Below the pieces are notes generated by a model. The model worked only from the letters and a program-made list of their open reading frames with translations, searched no databases and was not told where the DNA came from. Source: an uncultured Eubacterium sp. (GTDB lineage: Bacteria; Bacillota; Clostridia; Lachnospirales; Lachnospiraceae). From it: a DNA stretch of 64,000 bases. Of the stretch, positions 44,262 through 52,961 are shown piece by piece; the stretch's first letter is position 1; each line of letters opens with the position of its first letter. The stretch spans positions 3,060-67,059 of the forward strand of contig CAJUAU010000017.1 in assembly GCA_910584645.1 (NCBI GenBank), given 5' to 3'. Made by a program: the position numbers and the translations under genes.

Positions 44262-45173
44262 TTAGTCAAAAAATGTATCCAGATCCACGTCTGCATATTT
44301 GAGAGAACAGTTCCCGTCAATGACAGCTCCACTGTTGATCTGAATGGATTTGGCAAACACAGAGCCTTTAACTACTGCTGTAGAGTCAATGATCACAGGA
44401 CCATTAACATCGATATCACCTTTCACCGCTCCGGCAACTACGACGGATGCACTGGTGATTGAGCCGATCACAACTGTACTCACATCAATTTTCACGCTGC
44501 CATGGCTGTTCAGGCTGCCTTCCAGCCTGGGGGTGTTGACATAGATCTCGGATGCCGTACTGTTTCCTGCCACATGGCCGGTGATCGTCAGTTTTCCCTG
44601 ACATTCCACATCCCCCTCAATCACTCCTTTAACAATAAGGGAGGTATCGGATTTAATGCCACCATTGATCGTAGTTCCTTTGGTGATCACCGTTGTCTCT
44701 TCGCTGTTATCTTCTACTGTTTCCTCAAAATCACTCATGTTATCTTCCTCCTGGCTCATATTCATTATCTTATTTTCTTCCTGGCGATCCACCTCACCAA
44801 AATAGGAATCTTCCTGAGGCTCCTCCTGTGGCTCCTCTTCCTTTGGTTCCTCTTCCTGTAGTTCTTCCTCCAGCTCAGGAATGTCTGCCGCCATCTCTTC
44901 TGTCTCTTCCTTTTCTTCCTGAACTTCTGCCGAAAGATCCGGTTCCGAAGGCTCCTCTGGTTCAGAAACATCCTCAGAATCCTCTTCTGCCACGGACATG
45001 TCATTTAAAATGCCATCCTCCAGAATGGAATCAATCTCCTTCTGCACTTCCGTCTCCAGTGTTTCAGCCTCTTCTGCTGCTTCCTCGGATGCGGATACTT
45101 TTTCTTCCAGGGTATCGCTCAGTTCATTTACCGACTGAACAATATCTTCTTTCAGTTCTTTAAAAAAGCTCAT
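44262..45173 (-). CDS. Bactofilin-like cytoskeletal protein with acidic N-terminal extension
   Basis: 303 residues. Residues 1-165 are strongly acidic and probably disordered (Glu/Pro-rich runs such as EELQEEEPKEEEPQEEPQED). Residues about 170-290 form the bactofilin beta-helix: KGTTINGGIKSDTSLIVKGVIEGDV, GKLTITGHVAGNS, VVVAGAVKGDIDVNG. Bactofilins polymerise without nucleotide and scaffold local wall synthesis. Lies between a deacetylase-like gene and pyrH; its expression is probably tied to this operon. Confidence 0.88.
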   Translation of the reverse strand: MSFFKELKEDIVQSVNELSDTLEEKVSASEEAAEEAETLETEVQKEIDSILEDGILNDMSVAEEDSEDVSEPEEPSEPDLSAEVQEEKEETEEMAADIPELEEELQEEEPKEEEPQEEPQEDSYFGEVDRQEENKIMNMSQEEDNMSDFEETVEDNSEETTVITKGTTINGGIKSDTSLIVKGVIEGDVECQGKLTITGHVAGNSTASEIYVNTPRLEGSLNSHGSVKIDVSTVVIGSITSASVVVAGAVKGDIDVNGPVIIDSTAVVKGSVFAKSIQINSGAVIDGNCSLKYADVDLDTFFD

Positions 45174-45237
45174 TCTATTTCCTCCTAATATCTATCTTCA
45201 AAATCTGTCTCTGACAGACATTGATATCCAATTAAAG

Positions 45238-46122
45238 TCATGAATGATGAATCGGTACTGTGCTGTCATCCATGGGAAGCAGCTCGTACCCGGCTGCCTG
45301 CAGGCTGTCAATCATGGCAGATAATGAATCCGCCGTCATTTTTTTATCGGCTGAATCATATAAAAGCACAATAGAAGTATCGTATTTCGCCACACCTTCC
45401 ATGACAGAACGAACCATATCTTTCTTTGTCACATTTTCTGTGATCCCATTGGCAGCAATAACATTCCAGTCAACATATTCAACTCCCTGCTCCTTCAGAA
45501 AATTTGTATACTGCTCTACCGGAAGCTCATTTACAGTGTTGCTGCTTCCTCCCGGGAACCGGTAAAAGACAGGCCGAGCCCCCGTAACCTTCTCCAAATA
45601 ATCGGAAATTCGATGAAAGTCCTTTTTAAATCCATCCAGAGAGCCGTATATCTCTTTAAATATATGAGAGTATGAATGCATACCAAGGGTATGTCCTTCT
45701 TTTACAATGCGGCGGTAAATATTCTGGGAAAATTCATCCTCCCTGCCAATGGCAAAAAAGGTCGCCTTTACCTTTTTTTTCTTCAAAATATTTAATACCC
45801 TCTCGGTCTGCTTGCTGGGTCCATCATCAAATGTCAAATAAACCCGCTTTGTTTTTTCTTCCTCGACAGCACTTCCGGTAACGATCTCCTTTTCCTTTGC
45901 GTTAACGATCTCCGTCGACACCTCTTCCCCACCGGACTCCAGCTCATTTTCAGAAACAATCGTTTCAATTCTGTTCTCCAGCTTTTTCACCCGGAAGAAA
46001 AGAACAATGGAGAGCACCACCGGCAGTATAAAGAGCAGGATACAAAGTACAATAATGACCTTCTTTATCCGTTTGACCCTTTTTTTTCTAAAATCTATAT
46101 TATCTTTGGTTTTTTCCGCCAA
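45238..46122 (-). CDS. Membrane-anchored polysaccharide deacetylase-like protein (NodB domain)
   Basis: 294 residues from TTG 46122 (GGAGG six nt before). One membrane helix (about 20-42), a short linker, then a NodB domain with motif 1 TFDDGPSKQT, metal motif HSYSH and motif 3 RFPGGSS. The C-terminal motif, usually LLH with the catalytic His, reads IVLLYDSADKK, so His is replaced by Tyr. Catalysis may be weak or altered; substrate (peptidoglycan or other glycan) unknown. 20 nt after the diguanylate cyclase. Confidence 0.85.
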   Translation of the reverse strand: MAEKTKDNIDFRKKRVKRIKKVIIVLCILLFILPVVLSIVLFFRVKKLENRIETIVSENELESGGEEVSTEIVNAKEKEIVTGSAVEEEKTKRVYLTFDDGPSKQTERVLNILKKKKVKATFFAIGREDEFSQNIYRRIVKEGHTLGMHSYSHIFKEIYGSLDGFKKDFHRISDYLEKVTGARPVFYRFPGGSSNTVNELPVEQYTNFLKEQGVEYVDWNVIAANGITENVTKKDMVRSVMEGVAKYDTSIVLLYDSADKKMTADSLSAMIDSLQAAGYELLPMDDSTVPIHHS

Positions 46123-46142
46123 AGTACTTCCTCCTTCCAACA

Positions 46143-48104
46143 TTATGCCTCTATTTCCCTTAGCACGCAGTCATTGTGATTTTTTTTCTTATCCCTTTTT
46201 GTCTCATACAAATGTTCGTCGCTTTTCACAATTGCCGCTTCAAGAGAGATGCCATGAGAGGCAGAAATTAAATACCAGCCGCAGCTGGCACCAACAAGAT
46301 ATGGTCGCCCGCTGTCCCTGTTAAACTTCTCAAGATACTTGTTAAATTTTTCCACAAATCCCTGTGCTTTCTGCTCATTATAATCCATACCGGCCACAGA
46401 AAATTCATCGCCTCCGATCCTCGCGCATACATCTCCCGGCTCTGCCGCATGCAGGATCGCCTTCCCAATCGTCTGAAGCGCTATATCCCCTTGTTTATGC
46501 CCAAATTTATCGTTAACAATTTTTAAATTATCCATATCGATCGAGATTATAACCAATGTCCTTTTTTCTGTCCGGCTCCTCTCATAAAACTCCTGGGAAT
46601 TAATTTCAAATCCTCTCCGGTTCAAAAGCCCGGTCAATACATCATGAACGTACATGCTATTTAGTTCATCCAGCAGTGCATTGGTCTTCTGCCTCAGACG
46701 CATACCTTCAAGAACATTTCCCAGAATCGCAAGCCAGCTGTGAAATGACTTGCCACAGCTGTGGGTTCCCTCATAACTGATGGCAAAGTAGCCAAAAGTA
46801 ATATTCAGATTATGCAGCGGGAAAAAATAGTAAATCATGGGCTCCTGTTCGACAGCTTCCCTGGGAAGCAGATCTGTGGTGTCAAAAACTGCGGTCTCTG
46901 TCTGGAGGATCGCTCCATTTATCGCAGCACCTACTGCCTGGCTCTGTTTGGGATATCCGTTTTTCTCTGAACAGTATTTGGGGTGCTGACTGCCCTCACC
47001 CTCTCCCAGACAGATAAAAAAGTTCTTGATGTAGTTGTCTTCCACATCCAGCAGGCGCGTATGGTTCACAAGTTCCTGTGCCCGCTGTACATCGGACATC
47101 TCCACAAAAGTATACGTATTATACCGGATCAGATCCAGTATTTTTTCATATTCCTGACTCTGCCGTACCCTTTTTCTAACGGCAGTTTCCATGTCCATCC
47201 CCTGACAGCCACAGGAATCCCGTATGACAGGTACTGTTCTAAGGGTCTGAACCCTCGGCACGTCCCCGCCGTTCATCATGCGCTCCAGAGTTGCAAATGC
47301 CAGCTCGCTCATTTTCTCCACCGGCATCGTAACCGTGGTGACTGGCGGCATATTGATCGTCGCCTCCCATATATCATCAAAGCCTGAAACGGCAATGTCC
47401 TTTGGCACAATTTTACCAAAATTAACCAGCTCGTTACAGAGGGAAAGCGCCATATAATCGTTGGCACAGACAACAGCCTGGGGGATTTCCGGAAGGGTTT
47501 TGATAAAGTACTGTGCTGCTTCTTTGGATAATTTACGCCAGAAATCACCATAAAACACATATTCTTCGTCGTAGTCAATCCCCCGGCTGGCAAGTCCTTC
47601 TTTGTAATCTGCCAGCCTTGTTATGGCATCCGGATGATCCTTGGGACCACTGAAAAAAGCGATGCGGTCAAAGTGGTGAACATCCACAAAATGCTGAACG
47701 ATCTCCTTAATGGCACCTTTATTTTCTGCCAGGATACAGGGATAGTCTTCCCAGGCTCTGCGCAGCGTCACCACCGGCTTCCTGGTGCGTTCTTTGATGT
47801 AGGCAAAGATCTGCTTTACAGCCTGTTCATTCTGCATGGTGTCGTGACAGATAATAAACCCGTCAAAATTCTCATAGGGGACCAGATTTATAATGTTGGC
47901 TTCTCCCATGCCATTCTTCGTGTACACTCCATAACACACAAAAAACGTAAAATAAGCAAGATTATATCCCTTATCCCTGGCATAAGAAGTAAGCGTCCGG
48001 CATACCTGCTCCTGGTAATGAGCCGCCACCTCGCACAATATCACACATATGTTTTTTCTACCATTATCAAACATAGCTTCAACCCCACTGTAATACCCAT
48101 TCAT
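46143..48104 (-). CDS. Diguanylate cyclase with LacI-type sugar-binding sensor domain
   Basis: 653 residues. N-terminal periplasmic-binding-protein-like domain (about 15-310) of the LacI sensor type without a DNA-binding helix-turn-helix (SGFDDIWEATINMPPVTTV is typical), a middle region (about 320-480, GAF-like in position), then GGDEF (about 490-650) with intact RIGGDEFSV. The inhibitory I-site position reads EPGD instead of RxxD. No membrane segment, so it senses a cytosolic ligand. Start ATG 48104 or 48074 is unclear. Promoter at 48131-48159. First gene of the run leading through bactofilin to pyrH. Confidence 0.88.
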   Translation of the reverse strand: MNGYYSGVEAMFDNGRKNICVILCEVAAHYQEQVCRTLTSYARDKGYNLAYFTFFVCYGVYTKNGMGEANIINLVPYENFDGFIICHDTMQNEQAVKQIFAYIKERTRKPVVTLRRAWEDYPCILAENKGAIKEIVQHFVDVHHFDRIAFFSGPKDHPDAITRLADYKEGLASRGIDYDEEYVFYGDFWRKLSKEAAQYFIKTLPEIPQAVVCANDYMALSLCNELVNFGKIVPKDIAVSGFDDIWEATINMPPVTTVTMPVEKMSELAFATLERMMNGGDVPRVQTLRTVPVIRDSCGCQGMDMETAVRKRVRQSQEYEKILDLIRYNTYTFVEMSDVQRAQELVNHTRLLDVEDNYIKNFFICLGEGEGSQHPKYCSEKNGYPKQSQAVGAAINGAILQTETAVFDTTDLLPREAVEQEPMIYYFFPLHNLNITFGYFAISYEGTHSCGKSFHSWLAILGNVLEGMRLRQKTNALLDELNSMYVHDVLTGLLNRRGFEINSQEFYERSRTEKRTLVIISIDMDNLKIVNDKFGHKQGDIALQTIGKAILHAAEPGDVCARIGGDEFSVAGMDYNEQKAQGFVEKFNKYLEKFNRDSGRPYLVGASCGWYLISASHGISLEAAIVKSDEHLYETKRDKKKNHNDCVLREIEA

Positions 48105-48109
48105 CCATT

Positions 48110-48125
48110 TGTATACACGTACACA
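48110..48125. promoter_or_regulatory. Imperfect palindrome at the diguanylate cyclase start
   Basis: TGTATACACGTACACA, symmetric as TGTnTAC-GTAnACA, spanning the predicted transcription start and short leader. A candidate operator. Confidence 0.4.
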
Positions 48126-48130
48126 GATTT

Positions 48131-48159
48131 ATTATACATGATTTCCCCGAAATTGCCAA
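48131..48159 (-). promoter_or_regulatory. Promoter of the diguanylate cyclase gene
   Basis: Minus strand: -35 TTGGCA (48159-48154), 17-nt spacer, -10 TATAAT (48136-48131). Confidence 0.75.
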
Positions 48160-48232
48160 TATAAATTTTTTATAAACTTATTTTTCCCTGCCAGAACAGA
48201 AGGATTCCGTATTTTCAAGGTTGATTGGAGGG

Positions 48233-49684
48233 TTACTTCCACTGATTTTTATCCAGCAGCTCTTCCCTCCTTTGAAAATACCAGGTACTCATGTCCAGAT
48301 AATGTCTGTGGGGATTGGCAAATCTCTGCTCCTCCTGCCAGATCTCTGATTCCAGCTGTTCTTTTACATAAGCCCGGATACTTTCCAGACTCCGCACCGC
48401 TGCCACCCGTTTTCCATTCCGGATCACATCCCGGTGCAGTTTTTTTGCCCGGCAGTTGATGAAGGACCGTTTTTTCCATGGCTTCTGCGGATCAATATAG
48501 GGATATTCTTTTGACAGATCCACAGTCTCCCCTCCTGCCGTCAGCAGATCCGCCACCGCATGTCCCGTGTCATCATAGATTCGGTAAACATCTTTTTTAC
48601 CGGGATTCGTGATTTTTTCTATATTTTCCGATACCTTTATTCGCGGAGTACACACCCCATTCCGTTCCACCGCTGCAAGTTTGTAAACAGCTCCAAAAAC
48701 CGGATCACTCTTTGCCGTGATCAAGCGTTCTCCCACTCCAAAAGCGTCAATACAGCCTCCCTGCTCCAAAAGAGAGGTAATGGTAGATTCATCCAGGCTG
48801 TTTGAGGCAATGATCATGCAGTCTTCCATGCCTTCCTCATCCAGCATCCGCCGTACTTTTTTGGATAAATAGGCAAGATCCCCCGAATCCAGCCTCACTC
48901 CCTTCAACCGTTTCCCCCTGGGATTCAGCACCGCCCTGGCTGCCCGAATGGCATTGGGGACACCGGAGTGCAGAACATCATAGGTATCCACAAGAAACTG
49001 GGCAGAATCAGGATACTGCTCTGCATACCGGCAGAATGCGGTATATTCATCTCCATAACACATCACCCAGCTGTGAGCCATCGTACCCGACACTGGAATC
49101 CCAAACTGCTTTCCCGCCATCACCGTGGCGGTACTATCAACTCCGCCGATATAAGCTGCCCTGGCTCCATAGACTGCCGCATCGATATTATGGGATCTCC
49201 TTGCCCCAAAATCCAGCACCCCGCGCCCTTTGGCAGCCCGCACGATCCTCTGCGCCTTGGTAGCGATCAGGGACTGGTGATTGATCTGGGTCAGAATAGC
49301 CGTCTCTACCAGCTGGGCATCGATCAGGGGAGCGTGTACGGTCAGCACTGGTTCATTGGGATACATAATTGTCCCCTCTGGAAAGGCAGATATGTTCCCA
49401 CGAAAACGATATCCTCTTAAAAACTCTAAAAATGGATCACTGAACAGGTGCAGGGAACGAAAATATTCTATATCATCCTCTTCAAAATGCACCCCCTCAA
49501 TGTATTCAACCACCTGTTCCAGCCCGGCAAAAATGGCAAATCCGCCACTGTCCGGATTTTTTCGATAAAATACCTCGAAAGTTCCCCAGTCATCTGCGGA
49601 TGAGTCTTCAAAATACCCGTTTGCCATGGTCATCTCATACAGATCCATCATCATGCTGATATTTCTCGCTTCAAATTGTGACAT
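48233..49684 (-). CDS. pncB: Nicotinate phosphoribosyltransferase
   Basis: 483 residues; makes NaMN from nicotinate and PRPP (Preiss-Handler NAD salvage). MMDLYEMTMANGYF at the N-terminus, DFGARRSHNIDAAVYGARAAYIGG, GTMAHSWVMCYGDEYTAF with the conserved His, RLDSGDL and GVGERLIT. Lies 8 nt after the nicotinamidase-like gene, with which it forms a two-gene pathway. Confidence 0.95.
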   Translation of the reverse strand: MSQFEARNISMMMDLYEMTMANGYFEDSSADDWGTFEVFYRKNPDSGGFAIFAGLEQVVEYIEGVHFEEDDIEYFRSLHLFSDPFLEFLRGYRFRGNISAFPEGTIMYPNEPVLTVHAPLIDAQLVETAILTQINHQSLIATKAQRIVRAAKGRGVLDFGARRSHNIDAAVYGARAAYIGGVDSTATVMAGKQFGIPVSGTMAHSWVMCYGDEYTAFCRYAEQYPDSAQFLVDTYDVLHSGVPNAIRAARAVLNPRGKRLKGVRLDSGDLAYLSKKVRRMLDEEGMEDCMIIASNSLDESTITSLLEQGGCIDAFGVGERLITAKSDPVFGAVYKLAAVERNGVCTPRIKVSENIEKITNPGKKDVYRIYDDTGHAVADLLTAGGETVDLSKEYPYIDPQKPWKKRSFINCRAKKLHRDVIRNGKRVAAVRSLESIRAYVKEQLESEIWQEEQRFANPHRHYLDMSTWYFQRREELLDKNQWK

Positions 49685-49692
49685 TGCTTTTT

Positions 49693-50223
49693 TTACCTCC
49701 TTATCATGATCTGACAGCTCTCCATTGTCTGCAGCGCCGCCTCATGAAGCTGCGGAGTCACTCCCGCACAGCAGGCGGGGTCAACAGATATTAAAACCTC
49801 CGGCAAATATGCTTTCAGTAAAATTGCATTGGAAACAACGCAAATATCAGTACATACCCCGACCAATTCTATGGACTCGATGGGCTGCAGCCTGTGTTCC
49901 TTTTTCAGCGCCTCAGCCATCTCCACTGAGGCAAATGTGTTCTTTTCATATATTTTTACTGTTTTTTCATCCTGCAGCTGGTTTAGTTCACGGATCAACT
50001 GTCCGCCATAGGTATCTGCTATACAGTGGGCTACTGGGAGAAGCCTGCCTTCCTGGGTAAAAAGATAATCGGATCCATGGGTATCTCTAGTATAGATGAC
50101 ATGCCCCGGGAAATCTTTTATTTTTTTTGTCACCAATGGAACGATTTTTCTTGCCTCCTCGGTTCCCAGAACCCCCTCTACAAAATCATTCTGCATATCT
50201 ATAACCACCAAATACCGGCTCAT
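49693..50223 (-). CDS. Isochorismatase-family cysteine hydrolase, probable nicotinamidase
   Basis: 176 residues. Catalytic Asp in VVIDMQNDFVEG (Asp9), Lys in VKIYEKNTFAS and nucleophile Cys in GVCTDICVVSNA. The metal-site segment (TRDTHGSDY) differs from the classic PncA DWHPxxHxSF, but direct coupling to pncB makes nicotinamide to nicotinate the likely reaction. Gene symbol withheld because of that difference. Confidence 0.82.
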   Translation of the reverse strand: MSRYLVVIDMQNDFVEGVLGTEEARKIVPLVTKKIKDFPGHVIYTRDTHGSDYLFTQEGRLLPVAHCIADTYGGQLIRELNQLQDEKTVKIYEKNTFASVEMAEALKKEHRLQPIESIELVGVCTDICVVSNAILLKAYLPEVLISVDPACCAGVTPQLHEAALQTMESCQIMIRR

Positions 50224-50313
50224 AGTTTCAATCCCTTCTGCACTATTTCTTTTTATTATCTGACAGAAGCCCTCGCAACATTCATAATTTGAAATTTATT
50301 ATAAAAAATGACG

Positions 50314-50345
50314 TAAAAAGGACAGCCGCAAAACACGGCTGCCTT
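50314..50345 (-). terminator. Terminator upstream of the nicotinamidase-like gene
   Basis: Minus strand: AGGCAGCCG (50344-50336), loop, CGGCTGTCCT (50328-50319) with one bulge, then TTTTT. It ends transcription of the Ig-like gene at 50407. Confidence 0.8.
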
Positions 50346-50406
50346 ATTATGTCAATTAGGCGGCATAGAAAAAATTCATTTATTATCTCAAATCTGCTAC
50401 GTTGAC

Positions 50407-51324
50407 CTATGACAAAAATTTACCATCCAACTTATAATACCATTTGTTATCTCTATTAACAAAAGCCTTGCAATGATCAAAGCCATCTGCACTAAGACCA
50501 TTCACAGCACAACTGATCTGAAAGAAAAATCCAGACGAATCCCTTTCCATTTCACGGATCTTTATGAATGCTCCACCCTGGAAAACAAATCCATAGGTAT
50601 CATCCTCTACAACACTTCCCTCTGCCTTTAACTCATCCATTGTTTTCTGTACCGTCTCTTTTTCATATGTTTCAGATATAAGTCCAGTCAAGATCTGCTT
50701 ATCAGAATCTGACAAGCTGGTACATTCAGATAGATCTATTGCAATTCGATTTACTATACCTGTATTTATCACACGTGTAAACTCTTTTGAAATAATATCG
50801 AAATACATCCCTGTCAGATGATCAAATGTCTCAATATCGTCAGCAGATTCTTTGGACGGCGCAGGTGGATGTTCCGGTGGCTCTGGCGTAATTACAGGAG
50901 ACACAGAATTCTCCGGCTTTTGAGTCACCGGGGGATTTACCGTGTAAGACGGTTTTTTCTTTTCCTTTTTATTCTCCTGAACCATGACCATAACTGTCGT
51001 TTTTATACGCTTATTCTTTTTTGAAGCAATAACAATCTTTGCCTTCCCGGCTTTTTTCGCTCTTACCACTCCCTTTTTACTAACCACCGCAACTTTTTTC
51101 TTATTTGACTTAAATGTTACAGTTCTGCCAAGCTTAGATGGTTTTATTTTTTTAACCTTTAATTGAAATTTACTGCCAGGAGCCAGAGAGATCTTCGATT
51201 GATTCATTATGATCTTTCCCTTTGAAGCAGCCTGGATATTTACTTCATTTTTTAAAACACATGCAAAAACCAGCGCCAGCATCATGATGAAGCATATGGG
51301 GACTTTCTTAACTTGTTTTTTCAT
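50407..51324 (-). CDS. Secreted Ig-like (BIG2) domain protein
   Basis: 305 residues from ATG 51324. Signal peptide (about 1-32), BIG2-like domain (about 35-115: KISLAPGSKFQLKVKKIKP, VVSKKGVVRAKKAGKAKIVI), Pro/Thr-rich linker (about 130-165), and a C-terminal domain of about 140 residues (FDHLTGMYFDIISKEFTRV to the end) that I do not recognise. A GTG three codons earlier sits on the ribosome site. No sortase signal or anchor seen; an extracellular role is inferred. Confidence 0.75.
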   Translation of the reverse strand: MKKQVKKVPICFIMMLALVFACVLKNEVNIQAASKGKIIMNQSKISLAPGSKFQLKVKKIKPSKLGRTVTFKSNKKKVAVVSKKGVVRAKKAGKAKIVIASKKNKRIKTTVMVMVQENKKEKKKPSYTVNPPVTQKPENSVSPVITPEPPEHPPAPSKESADDIETFDHLTGMYFDIISKEFTRVINTGIVNRIAIDLSECTSLSDSDKQILTGLISETYEKETVQKTMDELKAEGSVVEDDTYGFVFQGGAFIKIREMERDSSGFFFQISCAVNGLSADGFDHCKAFVNRDNKWYYKLDGKFLS

Positions 51325-51355
51325 TTTTAACACGCTCCTTTCGCCTTTTCAAGCG

Positions 51356-51712
51356 CTAATTAATAATTATGTTAGATCTCTTCCGTAATCCTTCCATTTT
51401 ATCTAAATACAGTTTTACAAATTGATACTGATTACCATAATATTTTGAAATAAAAGTATATCTATATGTTCCCTTTGAAAACATAATATCTGAGTCACTG
51501 CCTTCACTCGAATCATATGGACTAGAAAGGCTTACCATATTATATTCTGAATCAGATGTAAAGGTAACACTTATTGTTATCGAATCCCAGGTTTTATCCA
51601 CAATCCAATATTCAGGTTTATCTGCTGCTCGTACATATGAACATGGTAAAACAACTGCCATTAAAATAAGCAGACCTCCAAAAAGAAATAAATTAGCAGC
51701 AAATTTTTTCAT
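51356..51712 (-). CDS. Small secreted protein of unknown function
   Basis: 118 residues from ATG 51712 (GGGG eight nt before). Signal peptide MKKFAANLFLFGGLLILMAV to about AXA at 29, then about 90 residues rich in Ser, Tyr and Asp (VDKTWDSITISVTFTSDSEY), probably one beta-sandwich. Not recognised. Own promoter; 31 nt before the Ig-like gene, so probably an operon. Confidence 0.65.
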   Translation of the reverse strand: MKKFAANLFLFGGLLILMAVVLPCSYVRAADKPEYWIVDKTWDSITISVTFTSDSEYNMVSLSSPYDSSEGSDSDIMFSKGTYRYTFISKYYGNQYQFVKLYLDKMEGLRKRSNIIIN

Positions 51713-51740
51713 AACAAAAACCCCTTTCCTTTTTATTGTA

Positions 51741-51769
51741 ATCTTACCCTGTTTTTCTGCATAAAGCAA
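51741..51769 (-). promoter_or_regulatory. Promoter of the two small secreted-protein genes
   Basis: Minus strand: -35 TTGCTT (51769-51764), 17-nt spacer, -10 TAAGAT (51746-51741). Confidence 0.6.
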
Positions 51770-51921
51770 ATGTTTTTTACTAAATATTCCACTTTTTTCT
51801 TTTATTTTACATTATAGGTATAATTATCACATCTAATATATTACCATTTGCATACCGATATAAATAATAAGACAATTTTTACTAATTATTTTCCAATATT
51901 CTACGAAAAGGAGGACAAAGT

Positions 51922-52896
51922 ATGATTATCAATGCAAATGAAACTGGGTTGATTGATTTTTCTGGATTGAAAAAGTGGTCTAAAACGACAGACGAAAAAA
52001 TCCGCTCCAGCTTTAAAGAAAAAAAGGATTCTGTATCTTTAGAACTGAGCCCGGAAGGCAAAACCAAATCCCAGTATCACCAGCCCGTTGCCACTAAAGC
52101 TGTGCAAGAAGAAATAAGAACAGGCTGCGCTCCTGAGACAGCCAGAGATTTTAACAGAACCGGCTATGCTCATATTGATAATACGATCATTGATTCATTA
52201 AATGGAGTTTCTATCGAGACAAGACAATATGTTTATGATATGATCAATAGCGATATTTTGATCAATGATGCATCCAATATATCAGAAGATGAAAGACAGG
52301 AGCTGATCTCGCTGGGACTTTCTGAAGCACAATTTATTGCAGACAATTATCTTTCCGGAGACAACGCCAAAGATTTTATGGGAGCAATAAAGAAAATGGC
52401 CGGAATAGCGGCAAATGGAATTCGGGAAGAAGACGGCACCATGGACTATGGCGGGATCTACAATAATAATGTAACGGAAAATGGTTACACGGTACAGATC
52501 ACAAATACTGCAGCAATGATAAAACGGTTTCGCCCGGATATGTATGAAGAGCTCCGTTCTATAGAGAAAGGAGAACAGGGTGGGGATGTTTGGGAGCGCC
52601 TGAGGGCTAGTGCTAAAATACTAAATAAATTTGCGAATGAGGTAATTGCAAAACAGCCGAATATGTACAGGCAATTTGAAAAAGAAGGATTGGAAAGACT
52701 TGAACAGGCTTCGGAAAAAGATGTCCGGGATACTTTTCAGCATGTGGAAACAAAAGGTGTACAAAACTTTGTTGATGCGTTGACGCAGCTGCATGGATCG
52801 GGACAGTTCAATGCATTTTCATCTCTCACGAACCGGTTAAGCACGGTCATCAGCTTATTAACACCTGCCATTGGCAGGTTTGGTGCCCAGAAATAG
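51922..52896 (+). CDS. Unrecognised 324-residue cytoplasmic protein
   Basis: Starts MIINANETGLIDFSGLKK with a strong AAAAGGAGGACAAAGT ribosome site. No signal peptide or membrane segment. Mostly predicted helical, acidic and basic residues mixed, with NGYTVQITNTAAMIKRFRP and FANEVIAKQPNMYRQFEKEG in the C-terminal half and a Ser/Leu-rich end. No motif I can name; the opening resembles small-spacer proteins found in flagellar or adaptor contexts only by feel. Stands alone on the plus strand with its own terminator. Confidence 0.7.
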   Translation: MIINANETGLIDFSGLKKWSKTTDEKIRSSFKEKKDSVSLELSPEGKTKSQYHQPVATKAVQEEIRTGCAPETARDFNRTGYAHIDNTIIDSLNGVSIETRQYVYDMINSDILINDASNISEDERQELISLGLSEAQFIADNYLSGDNAKDFMGAIKKMAGIAANGIREEDGTMDYGGIYNNNVTENGYTVQITNTAAMIKRFRPDMYEELRSIEKGEQGGDVWERLRASAKILNKFANEVIAKQPNMYRQFEKEGLERLEQASEKDVRDTFQHVETKGVQNFVDALTQLHGSGQFNAFSSLTNRLSTVISLLTPAIGRFGAQK

Positions 52897-52912
52897 GCCC
52901 GCCAGAAAGGGA

Positions 52913-52954
52913 CCAGAACAGGCAGAAATACTGTCTGTCCTGGCTTCTTCTTTT
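52913..52954 (+). terminator. Terminator of the 324-residue gene
   Basis: CCAGAACAGGCAG (52913-52925), AAATA loop, CTGTCTGTCCTGG (52931-52943) with one mismatch, then CTTCTTCTTTT. May also act weakly on the converging SDR gene. Confidence 0.75.
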
Positions 52955-52961
52955 ATCTGGG

